64,000 nt of DNA. Origin: Rhabdothermincola salaria (GTDB lineage Bacteria > Actinomycetota > Acidimicrobiia > Acidimicrobiales > Acidimicrobilacustridaceae). Within the stretch, counting starts at the first letter, position 1. Every line of letters begins with the position of its first letter. Below are positions 49,283-57,888 of this stretch, one piece after another. The position numbers and the translations under genes were made by a program. The stretch spans positions 310,001 through 374,000 of the forward strand of contig NZ_JAJQXW010000001.1 of the NCBI RefSeq assembly GCF_021246445.1, in the 5' to 3' direction. The notes beneath the pieces were generated by a model. The model had not been told where the DNA came from, did no database searches, and worked only from the letters and a program-made list of their open reading frames with translations.

Positions 49283-50101
49283 GTGAGCTCGCGGAGAACC
49301 CTGATCCTCATCGGCGCCATCGTGTTGGGCGTCGTCGCCGCGTTGTTGTTGTTCAACTACGTCCGAGGCATCGAGGATCGCGCCAACGACAACGCCCGGC
49401 GCGTCGACGTCTACGTGGCCGATCGCGACATCGCCCGAGGGGTGCCCGGTGAGACGGCCACCGCCGACGGGAGCATCGGTCAGTCCCAGATCCCCCAGGA
49501 GTTCCGTCCGGCCAGCGCGGTGACCACCACCGACGAGCTGCAGGGCAAGGTGGCGCTGTTCGACATCCCGGCCAGCTCGGTCATCGTGCGGGGCATGTTC
49601 GTCGACCCGGCCCAGACCCAGATCAGCTTCCGGGCCCGTCTGCGCAACCCCGAGCACGTGGCCGTGTCCGTCTCCACCGACCAGGTGCGCGGTGTGGCCG
49701 GCTTCCTCGTCCCCGGCGACGAGGTCAACCTGATGGTCTTCTCCGACGTGCCGGCGAGCGAGGACCCCAACGCCGCCAGCAGCGCCATCCAGCAGGCGGG
49801 CCGCTACCTGTACCAGAAGGTGCAGATCCTGGCCGTGGGCGAGTCCACCATCCTGGCTCCGGGTGAGGAGACCGACGCCGCGGCCACCCCTGCGGCCAAC
49901 TCGGGCATCATCACCTTCAACGTGCCGGCCGATGCCGCCCAGTGGATCGCGGCCGCTCAGCAGGGCGGCGGGTTCTACATGACGCTCGTGGCCCCGGATT
50001 ACACCCCGCAGCCGTTGCCGGCCCCCGACCTGGCCGGCCCGCTGCCCGGCGAGGACCCCGCCGTGTTGACCCCGTACGGCCCCCAAGGCAACCAGGAGTA
50101 G
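49283..50101 (+). CDS. cpaB: Flp pilus assembly protein CpaB/RcpC
   Basis: A 272-residue periplasm-side protein of the Tad secretion system. One membrane helix (about 7-27) is followed by a SAF domain (about 40-110; VYVADRDIARGVPGE, FDIPASSVIVRGMF) and the RcpC-type beta region (VAVSVSTDQVRGVAGFLVPGDEVNLMVF). The C-terminus is Pro-rich. GTG 49283 has GAGGA upstream. It is the first gene of the pilus operon. Confidence 0.88.
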   Translation: MSSRRTLILIGAIVLGVVAALLLFNYVRGIEDRANDNARRVDVYVADRDIARGVPGETATADGSIGQSQIPQEFRPASAVTTTDELQGKVALFDIPASSVIVRGMFVDPAQTQISFRARLRNPEHVAVSVSTDQVRGVAGFLVPGDEVNLMVFSDVPASEDPNAASSAIQQAGRYLYQKVQILAVGESTILAPGEETDAAATPAANSGIITFNVPADAAQWIAAAQQGGGFYMTLVAPDYTPQPLPAPDLAGPLPGEDPAVLTPYGPQGNQE

Positions 50102-50112
50102 GTGAGACGTAG

Positions 50113-51351
50113 GTGACCAGCCCGTTCTCCGGATCGTCCGGTGATGGATTTCCCGACCTCCCCCCGACCGCCGGCGACGGCGGTGGTGGGGAGGCGCGGG
50201 TCGCGGTGGCGGTGGTCGACGACGACCAGGCCACCCGGTCGCGCATGGCGATGCAGCTCGGCAACGGCACGGCCGCCTTTGCCAGCATCGGGGAGCTGGC
50301 GGCGTCGCTGACGGGTGCGCCCGTGGTGGTGGTGCTGGGGCCGTCGCTGGCCACCAGCTCGGACCTCTCGACCACCGAGCAGCTGCTGGCCGCCCGGCGG
50401 GAGGTGGGCGCCATCATGGTGACCGACGAGCTGTCCACCGACACGCTCCAGCGGGCCCTGCGGGCCGGCGTCAAGGACGTGCTGCAGGCCCCGGTCGACT
50501 CCAACCAGTTCGACGAGGCCATCGGCCGGGTGGCGGCCACCTTGCGGCCGGCACCGGCGACGGCCCCGCCCATGGTCGTCGAGGGCGAGGCTCCCGGCGA
50601 GCTCGGTCGGGTCATCATGGTGTTCTCCACCAAGGGCGGCTCGGGCAAGTCGGTCATCGCCTCCAACCTGGCCGTGCTCCTGGCCGAGCGCAGCGAGAAG
50701 CCGGTCGTGCTGGTCGACGCCGACCTGCAGTTCGGCGACGTGGCCGTGATGCTCAAGCTCACGCCCCAGCACACCATCGTCGACGCCGTCGGCTCGCTCG
50801 ACCGCCTCGACGACACCCTGCTCAAGGAGCTCCTCGCCACCCACGAGCCCGAAGGGCTCTGGGTCCTCCCGGCCCCGCTCGAGCCGGCGTTCGCCGACCA
50901 GATCGGCGCCGCCGAGATGGTGCGCATCGTCGAGCAGCTGCGCAGCTTCGCCGGTCACGTGGTCATCGACACCCCGGCGTACTTCAACGACGTCGTGCTC
51001 GGGCTCATCGAGATCAGCGACGACGTGCTGTTGGTGGCGGGCATGGACATCCCCAACATCAAGAACGTCAAGATCGGCCTGCAGACCCTCCGGCTGCTCA
51101 ACACCCCGATGGAGAAGCTGCGCCTGATCCTGAACCGGGCCAACTCCAAGGTCCGCCTCGACGCCTCGGAGGTCGAGCGCACCCTCGGCGTGCAGGCCGA
51201 TGCCCTCATCCCCAGCGACATCGTGGTGCCGCAGTCGGTGAACCGGGGCGAGCCCGTGGTCCACGTGGCCCCCAAGTCGTCGGTCGCCAAGTCGTTCAAC
51301 GAGTTGGCCGACCTCTTCCTCCCTGCGCCGGCCAAGAAGCGCCGGCGGTGA
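50113..51351 (+). CDS. cpaE: Pilus-assembly ATPase CpaE/TadZ
   Basis: A 412-residue MinD/ParA-like protein that positions the Tad machine at the pole. The N-terminal half (about 30-145) is a receiver-like domain (VAVVDDDQATRS), without a clear phospho-Asp switch. The ATPase half has the deviant Walker A STKGGSGKSVIASNLA (about 172-187), VLVDADLQFGDVAVML and VIDTPAYFNDV. Basic C-terminus KKRRR. It is co-directional with cpaB and tadA. Confidence 0.9.
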   Translation: MTSPFSGSSGDGFPDLPPTAGDGGGGEARVAVAVVDDDQATRSRMAMQLGNGTAAFASIGELAASLTGAPVVVVLGPSLATSSDLSTTEQLLAARREVGAIMVTDELSTDTLQRALRAGVKDVLQAPVDSNQFDEAIGRVAATLRPAPATAPPMVVEGEAPGELGRVIMVFSTKGGSGKSVIASNLAVLLAERSEKPVVLVDADLQFGDVAVMLKLTPQHTIVDAVGSLDRLDDTLLKELLATHEPEGLWVLPAPLEPAFADQIGAAEMVRIVEQLRSFAGHVVIDTPAYFNDVVLGLIEISDDVLLVAGMDIPNIKNVKIGLQTLRLLNTPMEKLRLILNRANSKVRLDASEVERTLGVQADALIPSDIVVPQSVNRGEPVVHVAPKSSVAKSFNELADLFLPAPAKKRRR

Positions 51352-51398
51352 CCTTGCCCCCCGACGAGACCCTTCGAGAGCACTGAGGTAGCCCGCGG

Positions 51399-52754
51399 AT
51401 GTCCCTCTACAAGCGTCTCCACGATGTGCAGGGTGCCCCGGAAGCCGGGGCACCCCGTCGCGACCCGATCCTCGACGACCTGCGCCAGCGGATCCACCAC
51501 CACCTGATCGAAGAGCTCGGCCCGATCATCTACGACAAGCGCTTGTCCGAGGACGACCTGCGCAAGCGGGTGAACGAACAGCTGCACGTGGCCCTGGCCG
51601 CCGAGCGGGCCCCGCTGTCGGCCGCCGACAAGGCCCAGCTCATCCAGGACGTCTCCGACGACATCCTCGGCTACGGCCCGATCGATCGCCTCCTGAGGGA
51701 GGACGACATCTCCGAGGTCATGGTCAACGGCCCCGAGCAGGTCTACGTCGAGCGCAACGGCAAGCTCGAGAAGTCCACGGCCAACTTCGTCGACGACGTC
51801 CACCTGCGGCGCATCATCGACAAGATCGTCGGCGAGATCGGCCGGCGCATCGACGAGGCCAACCCGCTCTGCGATGCCCGTCTGCCCGACGGCTCGCGCG
51901 TCAACGCCGTCATCCACCCCCTCGCCATCGGCGGGCCCTTCCTCACGATCCGGAAGTTCGCCAAAGAGAAGCTCCAGATCGACGACCTCATCCGCTTCGG
52001 CACCCTCAACGCCCATTCGGCCCGCTTCCTGCAGGCCTGCGTGGTGGGTCGGCTCAACGTCATGGTCTCCGGGGGCACCGGCACCGGCAAGACCACCACC
52101 CTCAACGTGCTGTCATCGTTCATCCCCGAGGGCGAGCGCATCGTCACCGTGGAGGACGCCAAGGAGCTCCAGCTCCACCAGGACCACGTCCTCGCCCTCG
52201 AGGCCCGGCCGGCCAACATCGAGGGGCGGGGCGAGATCACCATTCGCGACCTGGTGAAGAACTGCCTGCGGATGCGCCCCGACCGCATCGTGGTGGGGGA
52301 GTGCCGCTCCGGTGAGGCCCTCGACATGCTCCAGGCCATGAACACCGGCCACGACGGGTCGCTCACGACGGTGCACTCCAACAGCCCGCGCGACACCCTG
52401 GCCCGCCTCGAGACCCTGGTGCTCATGGCCGGCTTCGATCTGCCGGTGCGGGCCATCCGCGAGCAGATGGCGGCGGCGCTCGACGTCATCGTGCACCTCA
52501 GCCGGCTCCGCGACGGCACCCGTCGCATCACCCACATCACCGAGGTGCAGGGCATGGAGGGCGATGTCATCACCCTCCAGGACATCTTCTTGTTCGACTA
52601 CGGGATGGGCGTCGACGAGCACGGCCGCTTCAAGGGGCACCTCAAGGCCACCGGCGTGCGACCCAAGTTCGCCGAGAAGCTGTCCGACATGGGCATCCGC
52701 CTCGGCCAGGAAGTCTTCCAGCCCGAGGGCTTCGCTCGCCGGGCCTCGGGCTGA
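51399..52754 (+). CDS. tadA: Pilus-assembly secretion ATPase CpaF/TadA
   Basis: Hexameric ATPase (451 residues) powering Flp pilus export. Walker A GGTGTGKTTTLN (about 224-235), the Asp box VTVEDAKELQLHQ, Walker B region RMRPDRIVVGECRSGEALDMLQAMNTGHDGS (about 290-320) and the His box TTVHSNSPRDTLARL are all present. The N-terminal domain (LIEELGPIIYDKRLSEDDL) is typical of CpaF. Confidence 0.95.
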   Translation: MSLYKRLHDVQGAPEAGAPRRDPILDDLRQRIHHHLIEELGPIIYDKRLSEDDLRKRVNEQLHVALAAERAPLSAADKAQLIQDVSDDILGYGPIDRLLREDDISEVMVNGPEQVYVERNGKLEKSTANFVDDVHLRRIIDKIVGEIGRRIDEANPLCDARLPDGSRVNAVIHPLAIGGPFLTIRKFAKEKLQIDDLIRFGTLNAHSARFLQACVVGRLNVMVSGGTGTGKTTTLNVLSSFIPEGERIVTVEDAKELQLHQDHVLALEARPANIEGRGEITIRDLVKNCLRMRPDRIVVGECRSGEALDMLQAMNTGHDGSLTTVHSNSPRDTLARLETLVLMAGFDLPVRAIREQMAAALDVIVHLSRLRDGTRRITHITEVQGMEGDVITLQDIFLFDYGMGVDEHGRFKGHLKATGVRPKFAEKLSDMGIRLGQEVFQPEGFARRASG

Positions 52755-52764
52755 CGGAGCTGAC

Positions 52765-54792
52765 ATGACCGCCACCCCGACGACCCCGGCATCCACAGGG
52801 CGCCGCGCCCGGAGCGCCCGGCCCGTCGCCGTCGCGGCCGTGTTCGTTGTGCTGCTCCTGGCCCTGGCCGCGGTGGTCGTCGGTGGCCCCGTCGGAGCCC
52901 AGGACACCGGCTCGTTGGTCCTGCGCCAGGTCGACACGTCCGAGCCGGCCGACTCCAGGCTGCAGTTCGTCTACACGGGCCCGGCCTCCGAGGTCGAGGA
53001 CGCCCGCCTGGTGGGCAACGGCGACCAGATCTCGTCGGCGCCGCCACGGGCCCTGCCCGGGTCCACCCCCATCGCCACCGCCCTGGTCTTCGACACGTCG
53101 ACCGCCATGGACGAGTCGGGTGCGCTGGTGGCGGCCAAGGACGCGGCCAAGGAGTGGGTCGAGGATCGCAGCGGTGCCGCCGCGGCCAACCAGGTCTTCG
53201 CGGTGTACGCGGCCAGCGACACCGGCATCCAGATCCAGGGCTTCACCTCTGACACCGAGCGCCTGGTGGCCGCCATCGACCGGGTCGCTCCCGCGGCCGC
53301 CACCGAGGACCAGGGCCTGTCGGCGATGTGGTCGGCGGTCGGCCAGGCCGCCTCGGCCCTCGATGCCCGCAACGCCGAGCAGCCGAACCTGGTGGTGATG
53401 ACGGGCACCACCGACAACGCCACTCCGTCCGCCGAGCGCCCCGCCGCTCGGGGCGACGTCACGTCGTCGGGGGCCACCGTCTTCGCCGCCGAGTACCTCA
53501 ACGCGGGGCTCGACCCGGCCGCCGTCGACTCCCTGGTGGCCACCAACGGCGGGCTGGTGCTCCGCTCCGACAGCGGCCCCGACTTCGGCGAGCTCGTCGA
53601 GGAGATCGCCACCGCCATCACCGAGCAGCAGTACGAGATGGTCTACGACGCCGGCGTCGATCCGGGCACGGTGGTCGACCTCACCCTCGAGGTCGGTGGT
53701 CAGAGCGCCACCGCATCGGTGGTCACCGGTTCGTCGGTGCAGGGCGAGGTCGCCCTCAACCCCGAGATCATCGAGTCCTCCGGTGGCGTCTCGGCCCTGC
53801 AGGGCAACCTGGGGCTGATCGCACTGGTGCTGGTGGGTCTGCTGGCCGCCGGGTTGTTCGCCTTCGCCATCTTCTCGCTGTTCGTCCGCGAGGACCGCCT
53901 GGCCCAGGTGCTGCAGCCCTACGACGACGCCATGACCACCTCGGCGCTCGGCGACGGGGCTGACGACGACGCCGACACCTCGCTGGCCCGCACCGCCATC
54001 GTGCAGCGGGCCGTGCAGATCACCGAGCAGGTGGCCACCGATCGGGGGCTGCTGGTCAAGGTCGAGAACGCGCTCGAGCGGGCCAACCTCCCGCTGCGCG
54101 CCGGCGAGGGCCTCTTCTTCTACGCCGCCGGCGTGGTGTTGCTCACCATCCTCGCCTTCGTGGTGGGCGGCAGCCTCATCCTCGGCCTCATCGTCGGGCT
54201 GTTCGCCGCCATCGTCCCCCCGGCGGTGGTGAACTTCCTTGCCGCCCGGCGGCGCAAGCAGTTCATGGCCCTGCTGCCCGACACGCTCTCGCTGCTGTCG
54301 GGCACCCTGCGGGCGGGCTATTCGCTGATGCAGGGCGTGGAGGCCGTGTCCCAGGAGGTGGCCGAGCCCATGGGCACCGAGCTGCGCCGGGTGGTCACCG
54401 AGGCCCGCCTCGGCCGTCCGCTCGAGGAGGCCCTCGACTACACCGCCGTGCGCATGGCCTCGCCGGACTTCGCCTGGGCCGTCATGGCCATCCGCATCCA
54501 GCGCGAGGTCGGTGGCAACCTCTCCGAGCTGCTCATGACGGTGGCCGACACCATGGTCCAGCGCGAGCGTCTCCGCCGCGACGTGTCCGCCCTCACCGCC
54601 GAGGGGCGGGTCAGCGCCTTCGTCCTCGGGGCCCTGCCCATCGGTCTCGGAGCGGTCATGTTCGTGCTCAACCCGGACTACACCAACAAGCTCATCACCG
54701 AGGGACTGGGCAACCTGATGCTCGCCGTCGGGGTGGTGTCGATGCTCATCGGCTTCGCCTGGATGAAGAAGATCATCGACATCGAGATCTGA
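52765..54792 (+). CDS. tadB: Secreted VWA-like domain fused to TadB
   Basis: A 675-residue fusion. Residues 1-46 are a signal peptide/anchor ending VGAQ. Residues about 85-300 form a von Willebrand factor A-like domain with VFDTSTAMDESG at the metal site, where the third residue is Ala instead of the consensus Ser (DxSxS), and VVMTGTTDNATP. A membrane helix (about 350-372) leads into TadB proper (about 430-675): four hydrophobic helices and the GspF-type block LLPDTLSLLSGTLRAGYSLMQG. TadB is normally about 300 residues and has no VWA. The VWA part would lie outside the membrane. Confidence 0.88.
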   Translation: MTATPTTPASTGRRARSARPVAVAAVFVVLLLALAAVVVGGPVGAQDTGSLVLRQVDTSEPADSRLQFVYTGPASEVEDARLVGNGDQISSAPPRALPGSTPIATALVFDTSTAMDESGALVAAKDAAKEWVEDRSGAAAANQVFAVYAASDTGIQIQGFTSDTERLVAAIDRVAPAAATEDQGLSAMWSAVGQAASALDARNAEQPNLVVMTGTTDNATPSAERPAARGDVTSSGATVFAAEYLNAGLDPAAVDSLVATNGGLVLRSDSGPDFGELVEEIATAITEQQYEMVYDAGVDPGTVVDLTLEVGGQSATASVVTGSSVQGEVALNPEIIESSGGVSALQGNLGLIALVLVGLLAAGLFAFAIFSLFVREDRLAQVLQPYDDAMTTSALGDGADDDADTSLARTAIVQRAVQITEQVATDRGLLVKVENALERANLPLRAGEGLFFYAAGVVLLTILAFVVGGSLILGLIVGLFAAIVPPAVVNFLAARRRKQFMALLPDTLSLLSGTLRAGYSLMQGVEAVSQEVAEPMGTELRRVVTEARLGRPLEEALDYTAVRMASPDFAWAVMAIRIQREVGGNLSELLMTVADTMVQRERLRRDVSALTAEGRVSAFVLGALPIGLGAVMFVLNPDYTNKLITEGLGNLMLAVGVVSMLIGFAWMKKIIDIEI

Positions 54793-54803
54793 GGAAAGCT
54801 GCC

Positions 54804-55730
54804 ATGGCGCTCATCATCGGACTCGCCCTCGTGGCCCTGGTCATCGCCCTGGTGGTGTGGGCCCTGGGCAGCCAGGCCGACGAGAAGGCGGTGGTGCGGT
54901 CCTCGCTGCGCCAGCTCGAGGGCTACGAGGTCGAGAACGTCCGCGACCAGGAGCTGCTGGTGCCGCTGCGCGACCGGGCCATCGCCCCGGTGCTCACCGG
55001 CCTCAGCGACCTCGGGCGCCGCTTCACCCCCGCCGGCTACGTCGACACGGTCCGCCGCAAGTTCGTATCGGCCGGCAACCCGTCGGCCGAGGCAGTGGAT
55101 CGGTTCCTCGCCATCCGGGTGCTCACCGTCGCGCTCGTGCCGTTCGCCTTCATCCTGGTCTTCGTCCTCAACCCCCTCGGGTTCGAGGGGTTGATGCAGC
55201 TCGGGGCGTTCGCCCTGCTGGCCTTCGCCCTCGTGGCCGGGCCCGACGCCGTGCTCAACCGTCGGGTCGAGGAACGGGCCAACGAGCTGCAGCGCAAGCT
55301 CCCCGACATCCTCGACCTGCTCACCATCTCCGTGGAGGCCGGCCTCGGGTTCGAGCAGGCCCTCGACCGCACCATCGCCGCCGTACCGGGGGCGCTCTCC
55401 GACGAGTTCGCCCGCATGCTGGGCGAGGTGCGCGCCGGCGCCAGCCGGGCCGACGCCATGCGGTCCATGGAGCAGCGCACCGACGTGCCCGAGGTGCGCT
55501 CGTTCGTGCTGGCCATCCTGCAGGCCGACACCTTCGGTGTCTCCATCGGCCGGGTGCTGCGGGCCCAGGCCGACGAGATGCGCATCAAGCGCCGCCAGGC
55601 GGCCCAGGAGCGGGCCCAGAAGGCACCCGTGAAGATGATGATCCCCATGGTGTTCTGCATCTTCCCGGCTCTGTTCGTCGTCGTCATCGGCCCCGCCATC
55701 ATCAACATCCGTGAAGGCTTCGGAGGCTGA
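54804..55730 (+). CDS. tadC: Pilus-assembly inner-membrane protein TadC
   Basis: A 308-residue GspF-type platform protein paired with TadB. Helices lie at about 1-20, 110-130, 135-150 and 280-300. The cytoplasmic block RKLPDILDLLTISVEAGLGFEQALDRTI and EVRAGASRADAMRSMEQR match TadC. It starts 11 bases after the tadB fusion. Confidence 0.92.
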   Translation: MALIIGLALVALVIALVVWALGSQADEKAVVRSSLRQLEGYEVENVRDQELLVPLRDRAIAPVLTGLSDLGRRFTPAGYVDTVRRKFVSAGNPSAEAVDRFLAIRVLTVALVPFAFILVFVLNPLGFEGLMQLGAFALLAFALVAGPDAVLNRRVEERANELQRKLPDILDLLTISVEAGLGFEQALDRTIAAVPGALSDEFARMLGEVRAGASRADAMRSMEQRTDVPEVRSFVLAILQADTFGVSIGRVLRAQADEMRIKRRQAAQERAQKAPVKMMIPMVFCIFPALFVVVIGPAIINIREGFGG

Positions 55731-57171
55731 GGCCGTCGCCACCCGGGCCTCGGCGACGGCTCCGGGATGGCTCCGGGCCCCCGCGCTCAGCACGCTCGTC
55801 GGGGGGATCCTCGTCCTGTGGGGCGTGTACCTGGGCATGGCCCGGATCAGCGACAACAGCTTCCTCACCCACCTGGCCACGGGCCGGCTGATCCTCGACA
55901 CCGGGTCCATCCCCCGGTCGGACCCGTACTCGTTCTCCGCCGCCGGCGAGCCGTGGGTGGTGCAGAGCTGGCTGGCCTCGATCGTCTACGCCGGTGTCGA
56001 ACGCCTCGGCGGCATCGACGGGGTCCGGTTGCTCACCGCCGCCCTCATGGCCCTGCTCATGGGCATCATCTGGGCCCTCACGCGACCGGCCGACGGTCTG
56101 GTCGTCCGCTTCGCGGTGGCCGCCTCGGCCGCCGCCGTGGGGGCGGTGGCCTGGTCGCCTCGGCCGCTGCTCTTCGGCTTGGTGCTGTTGGGGCTCACTC
56201 TCCTGGCCGTGGAGCGGCGCTGGCCGGCGCCTGTCCTCGTCCCGGTCTTCTGGCTGTGGGTGAACACGCACGGTTCGTTCCCGCTCGGGTTGGCGCTCCT
56301 GGCCGTGCTGGCCCTGGGCTCCCACCTCGACGGACGTGAGCCCCGTGTCGAGCTCCGCGCTCTGCTGTGGGCTGGTGTCGGCACCCTGCTCGGTGCCGTC
56401 AATCCTCTGGGCCTGTCCCTGCTCACCTTCCCCCTGCGGGCGCTCGAGCAGCGCGACGTCTTCGGCTACGTGGTGGAGTGGCAGCCACCTGACTTCTCGG
56501 GGACCCTGGGGCGGCTCTTCCTGTTGCAGCTGGCCATTGCTGTCGCCGCCCTGGTCCGCCGTCCCAGCTGGCGGGTGGCCCTGCCGCTGGTCGCCTTCGG
56601 GGCGATGGGCTTCGTGGCCTCGCGCAACATCGCGGTGGCCTCGATCGTGCTCCTGCCGGGGATGGCCGCGGGCCTGGCCGGGCTGGGCGGGCTGAAGGGT
56701 CGCGAGCGGGGTCGGGGCACCGTCATCGGTGGGGCGGTTCTGCTGGCCATCGGCGTCCTTGTCGTCGTGGGAGGCCTGGCTCGGCCGGCCTACGACCTGA
56801 GTCGGTTCCCGGTGGACGCAGTGGCGTGGACGGAAAAGGAAGGGCTGCTCGGGCCCGAGCAGCGTCGAATGGCGCCGGACACCGCCGGGAACTACCTGGA
56901 GCTGGTGCTCGGTCCCGAGGCAGCTGTGTTCGTCGATGATCGGGTCGACATGTACCCCAGCGGGATCATCGAGGACGCGGTGGCGCTGAAGGGCAGCGGC
57001 GTCGGGGGTCTCGCCATCGTCGAGCGGTGGCACCCCGATGTCGTGATCTGGCCCCGCGCTGCTGCCTTGTCCGAGGCCCTGCTGGCGAATTCGGCATGGG
57101 CGCTGGGCTACAGCGACGATGAATGGCTGGTGTTCACCCCGGCCGATGGCGACAGTTCGTCGCTGGGTTGA
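55711..57171 (+). CDS. Multi-pass membrane protein in the Tad locus, GT-C-like
   Basis: A 486-residue protein with about ten to eleven hydrophobic helices and an extracytoplasmic C-terminal part. The first loop ISDNSFLTHLATGRLILDTG and IPRSDPYSFSAAGEPWVVQSWLA resembles membrane glycosyltransferases of the GT-C class, in which acidic residues of loop 1 bind a lipid-linked sugar; here Asp48 and Asp71 are candidates. A role in decorating pilin is a guess. GTG 55711 overlaps tadC by 20 bases; a later start is possible. A 12-bp hairpin ends the operon. Confidence 0.6.
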   Translation: MKASEAEAVATRASATAPGWLRAPALSTLVGGILVLWGVYLGMARISDNSFLTHLATGRLILDTGSIPRSDPYSFSAAGEPWVVQSWLASIVYAGVERLGGIDGVRLLTAALMALLMGIIWALTRPADGLVVRFAVAASAAAVGAVAWSPRPLLFGLVLLGLTLLAVERRWPAPVLVPVFWLWVNTHGSFPLGLALLAVLALGSHLDGREPRVELRALLWAGVGTLLGAVNPLGLSLLTFPLRALEQRDVFGYVVEWQPPDFSGTLGRLFLLQLAIAVAALVRRPSWRVALPLVAFGAMGFVASRNIAVASIVLLPGMAAGLAGLGGLKGRERGRGTVIGGAVLLAIGVLVVVGGLARPAYDLSRFPVDAVAWTEKEGLLGPEQRRMAPDTAGNYLELVLGPEAAVFVDDRVDMYPSGIIEDAVALKGSGVGGLAIVERWHPDVVIWPRAAALSEALLANSAWALGYSDDEWLVFTPADGDSSSLG

Positions 57172-57180
57172 GCAACGCGA

Positions 57181-57214
57181 CGAGGGGCGGGACCCCGGAG
57201 GATCCCGCCCCTCG
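57181..57214. terminator. 12-bp hairpin between the Tad operon and flp2
   Basis: CGAGGGGCGGGA/TCCCGCCCCTCG pair perfectly with a ten-base loop, between the plus-strand Tad operon and the convergent pilin. It can work in both directions; no T-run follows. Confidence 0.65.
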
Positions 57215-57230
57215 ACGACTAGGGATGCGG

Positions 57231-57401
57231 TCAGAGAGCGCTGCTGACGGAGCTGCCGGAACGGTCCAGGCTGTCGTACAGGCTGTCACCGAGGAAGATC
57301 AGCGCCGTGACGCACACCAGGGCGATGAGGGCGAGGAGGAGTGCGTACTCGACGAGGCTGGCACCCTCGTCGCCCTCGCGGAGCTCGTCTCCGTGGGGCA
57401 T
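57231..57401 (-). CDS. flp2: Flp pilin, second copy
   Basis: A 56-residue prepilin. The leader ends at Gly13-Ala14 and the mature part begins SLVEYALLLALIALVCVTAL, with Glu18-Tyr19 as the conserved Flp pair. ATG 57401. It is downstream of the first pilin, separated by a strong hairpin, so its mRNA level is likely lower. The prepilin peptidase (TadV/CpaA) is not in the window. Confidence 0.9.
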   Translation of the reverse strand: MPHGDELREGDEGASLVEYALLLALIALVCVTALIFLGDSLYDSLDRSGSSVSSAL

Positions 57402-57438
57402 CGGACCTCGCTTGGTGGTCAGGTGACCGGAAATGCGA

Positions 57439-57469
57439 ACGAGCGGGACGGTGGAACCGTCCCGCTCGT
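57439..57469 (-). terminator. 14-bp hairpin between the two pilin genes
   Basis: ACGAGCGGGACGGT and its complement pair perfectly around a GGA loop, midway between flp1 and flp2. It could be a partial terminator or a barrier to 3' exonucleases. Confidence 0.6.
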
Positions 57470-57487
57470 CAGCCGAAGTGGCAGGTG

Positions 57488-57679
57488 TCAGGCGCCCTGG
57501 ATCTCGGAGCCGACCTCGTTGAACTGATCGCTCGCCGAGTCGCCGATGAAGCTGATGGCGATGATGCACACCACGGCGATGAGGGCGACGAGAAGGGCGT
57601 ACTCGACGAGCGAGGCGCCACGGTCGGACTTGGTGCGGGCCTGGAGCCAGGCGCTGATGAAGTCGTAGGAGGTCATCAT
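57488..57679 (-). CDS. flp1: Flp pilin, first copy
   Basis: A 63-residue major-pilin candidate. Leader MMTSYDFISAWLQARTKSD, cleavage region RGASLVEYALL with Glu26-Tyr27, a membrane helix to about 45 and a polar tail GDSASDQFNEVGSEIQ. GGGAGAA upstream serves as ribosome site. It is first in the two-gene pilin operon, convergent with the Tad operon. Confidence 0.92.
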   Translation of the reverse strand: MMTSYDFISAWLQARTKSDRGASLVEYALLVALIAVVCIIAISFIGDSASDQFNEVGSEIQGA

Positions 57680-57805
57680 GTTCGGGGGTTCTCCCTGTGC
57701 TGGTGCTGTCGGAAGGCCCGGAGCACCGGACCCGTTGTCGTTGCGACAGGAGAAGTATCGGCGCAGGGGCAGCGGACTTTATGGGCAATCCGGCCCTTTC
57801 CCCTG

Positions 57806-57824
57806 AAAAAGACCTCCAGAGGCC
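57806..57824 (-). terminator. Weak intrinsic terminator after the response regulator
   Basis: On the minus strand GGCCT/AGGTC (one wobble) with loop CTGG is followed by TTTTTC. It lies past the regulator stop in an AT-richer stretch that must also hold the flp1 promoter. Confidence 0.4.
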
Positions 57825-57888
57825 GAAATGAGCCATTTGACCTAGTCGGTCGCCGGAGACCCGTTGCTCAGCGGGCGCCCACACCCCT

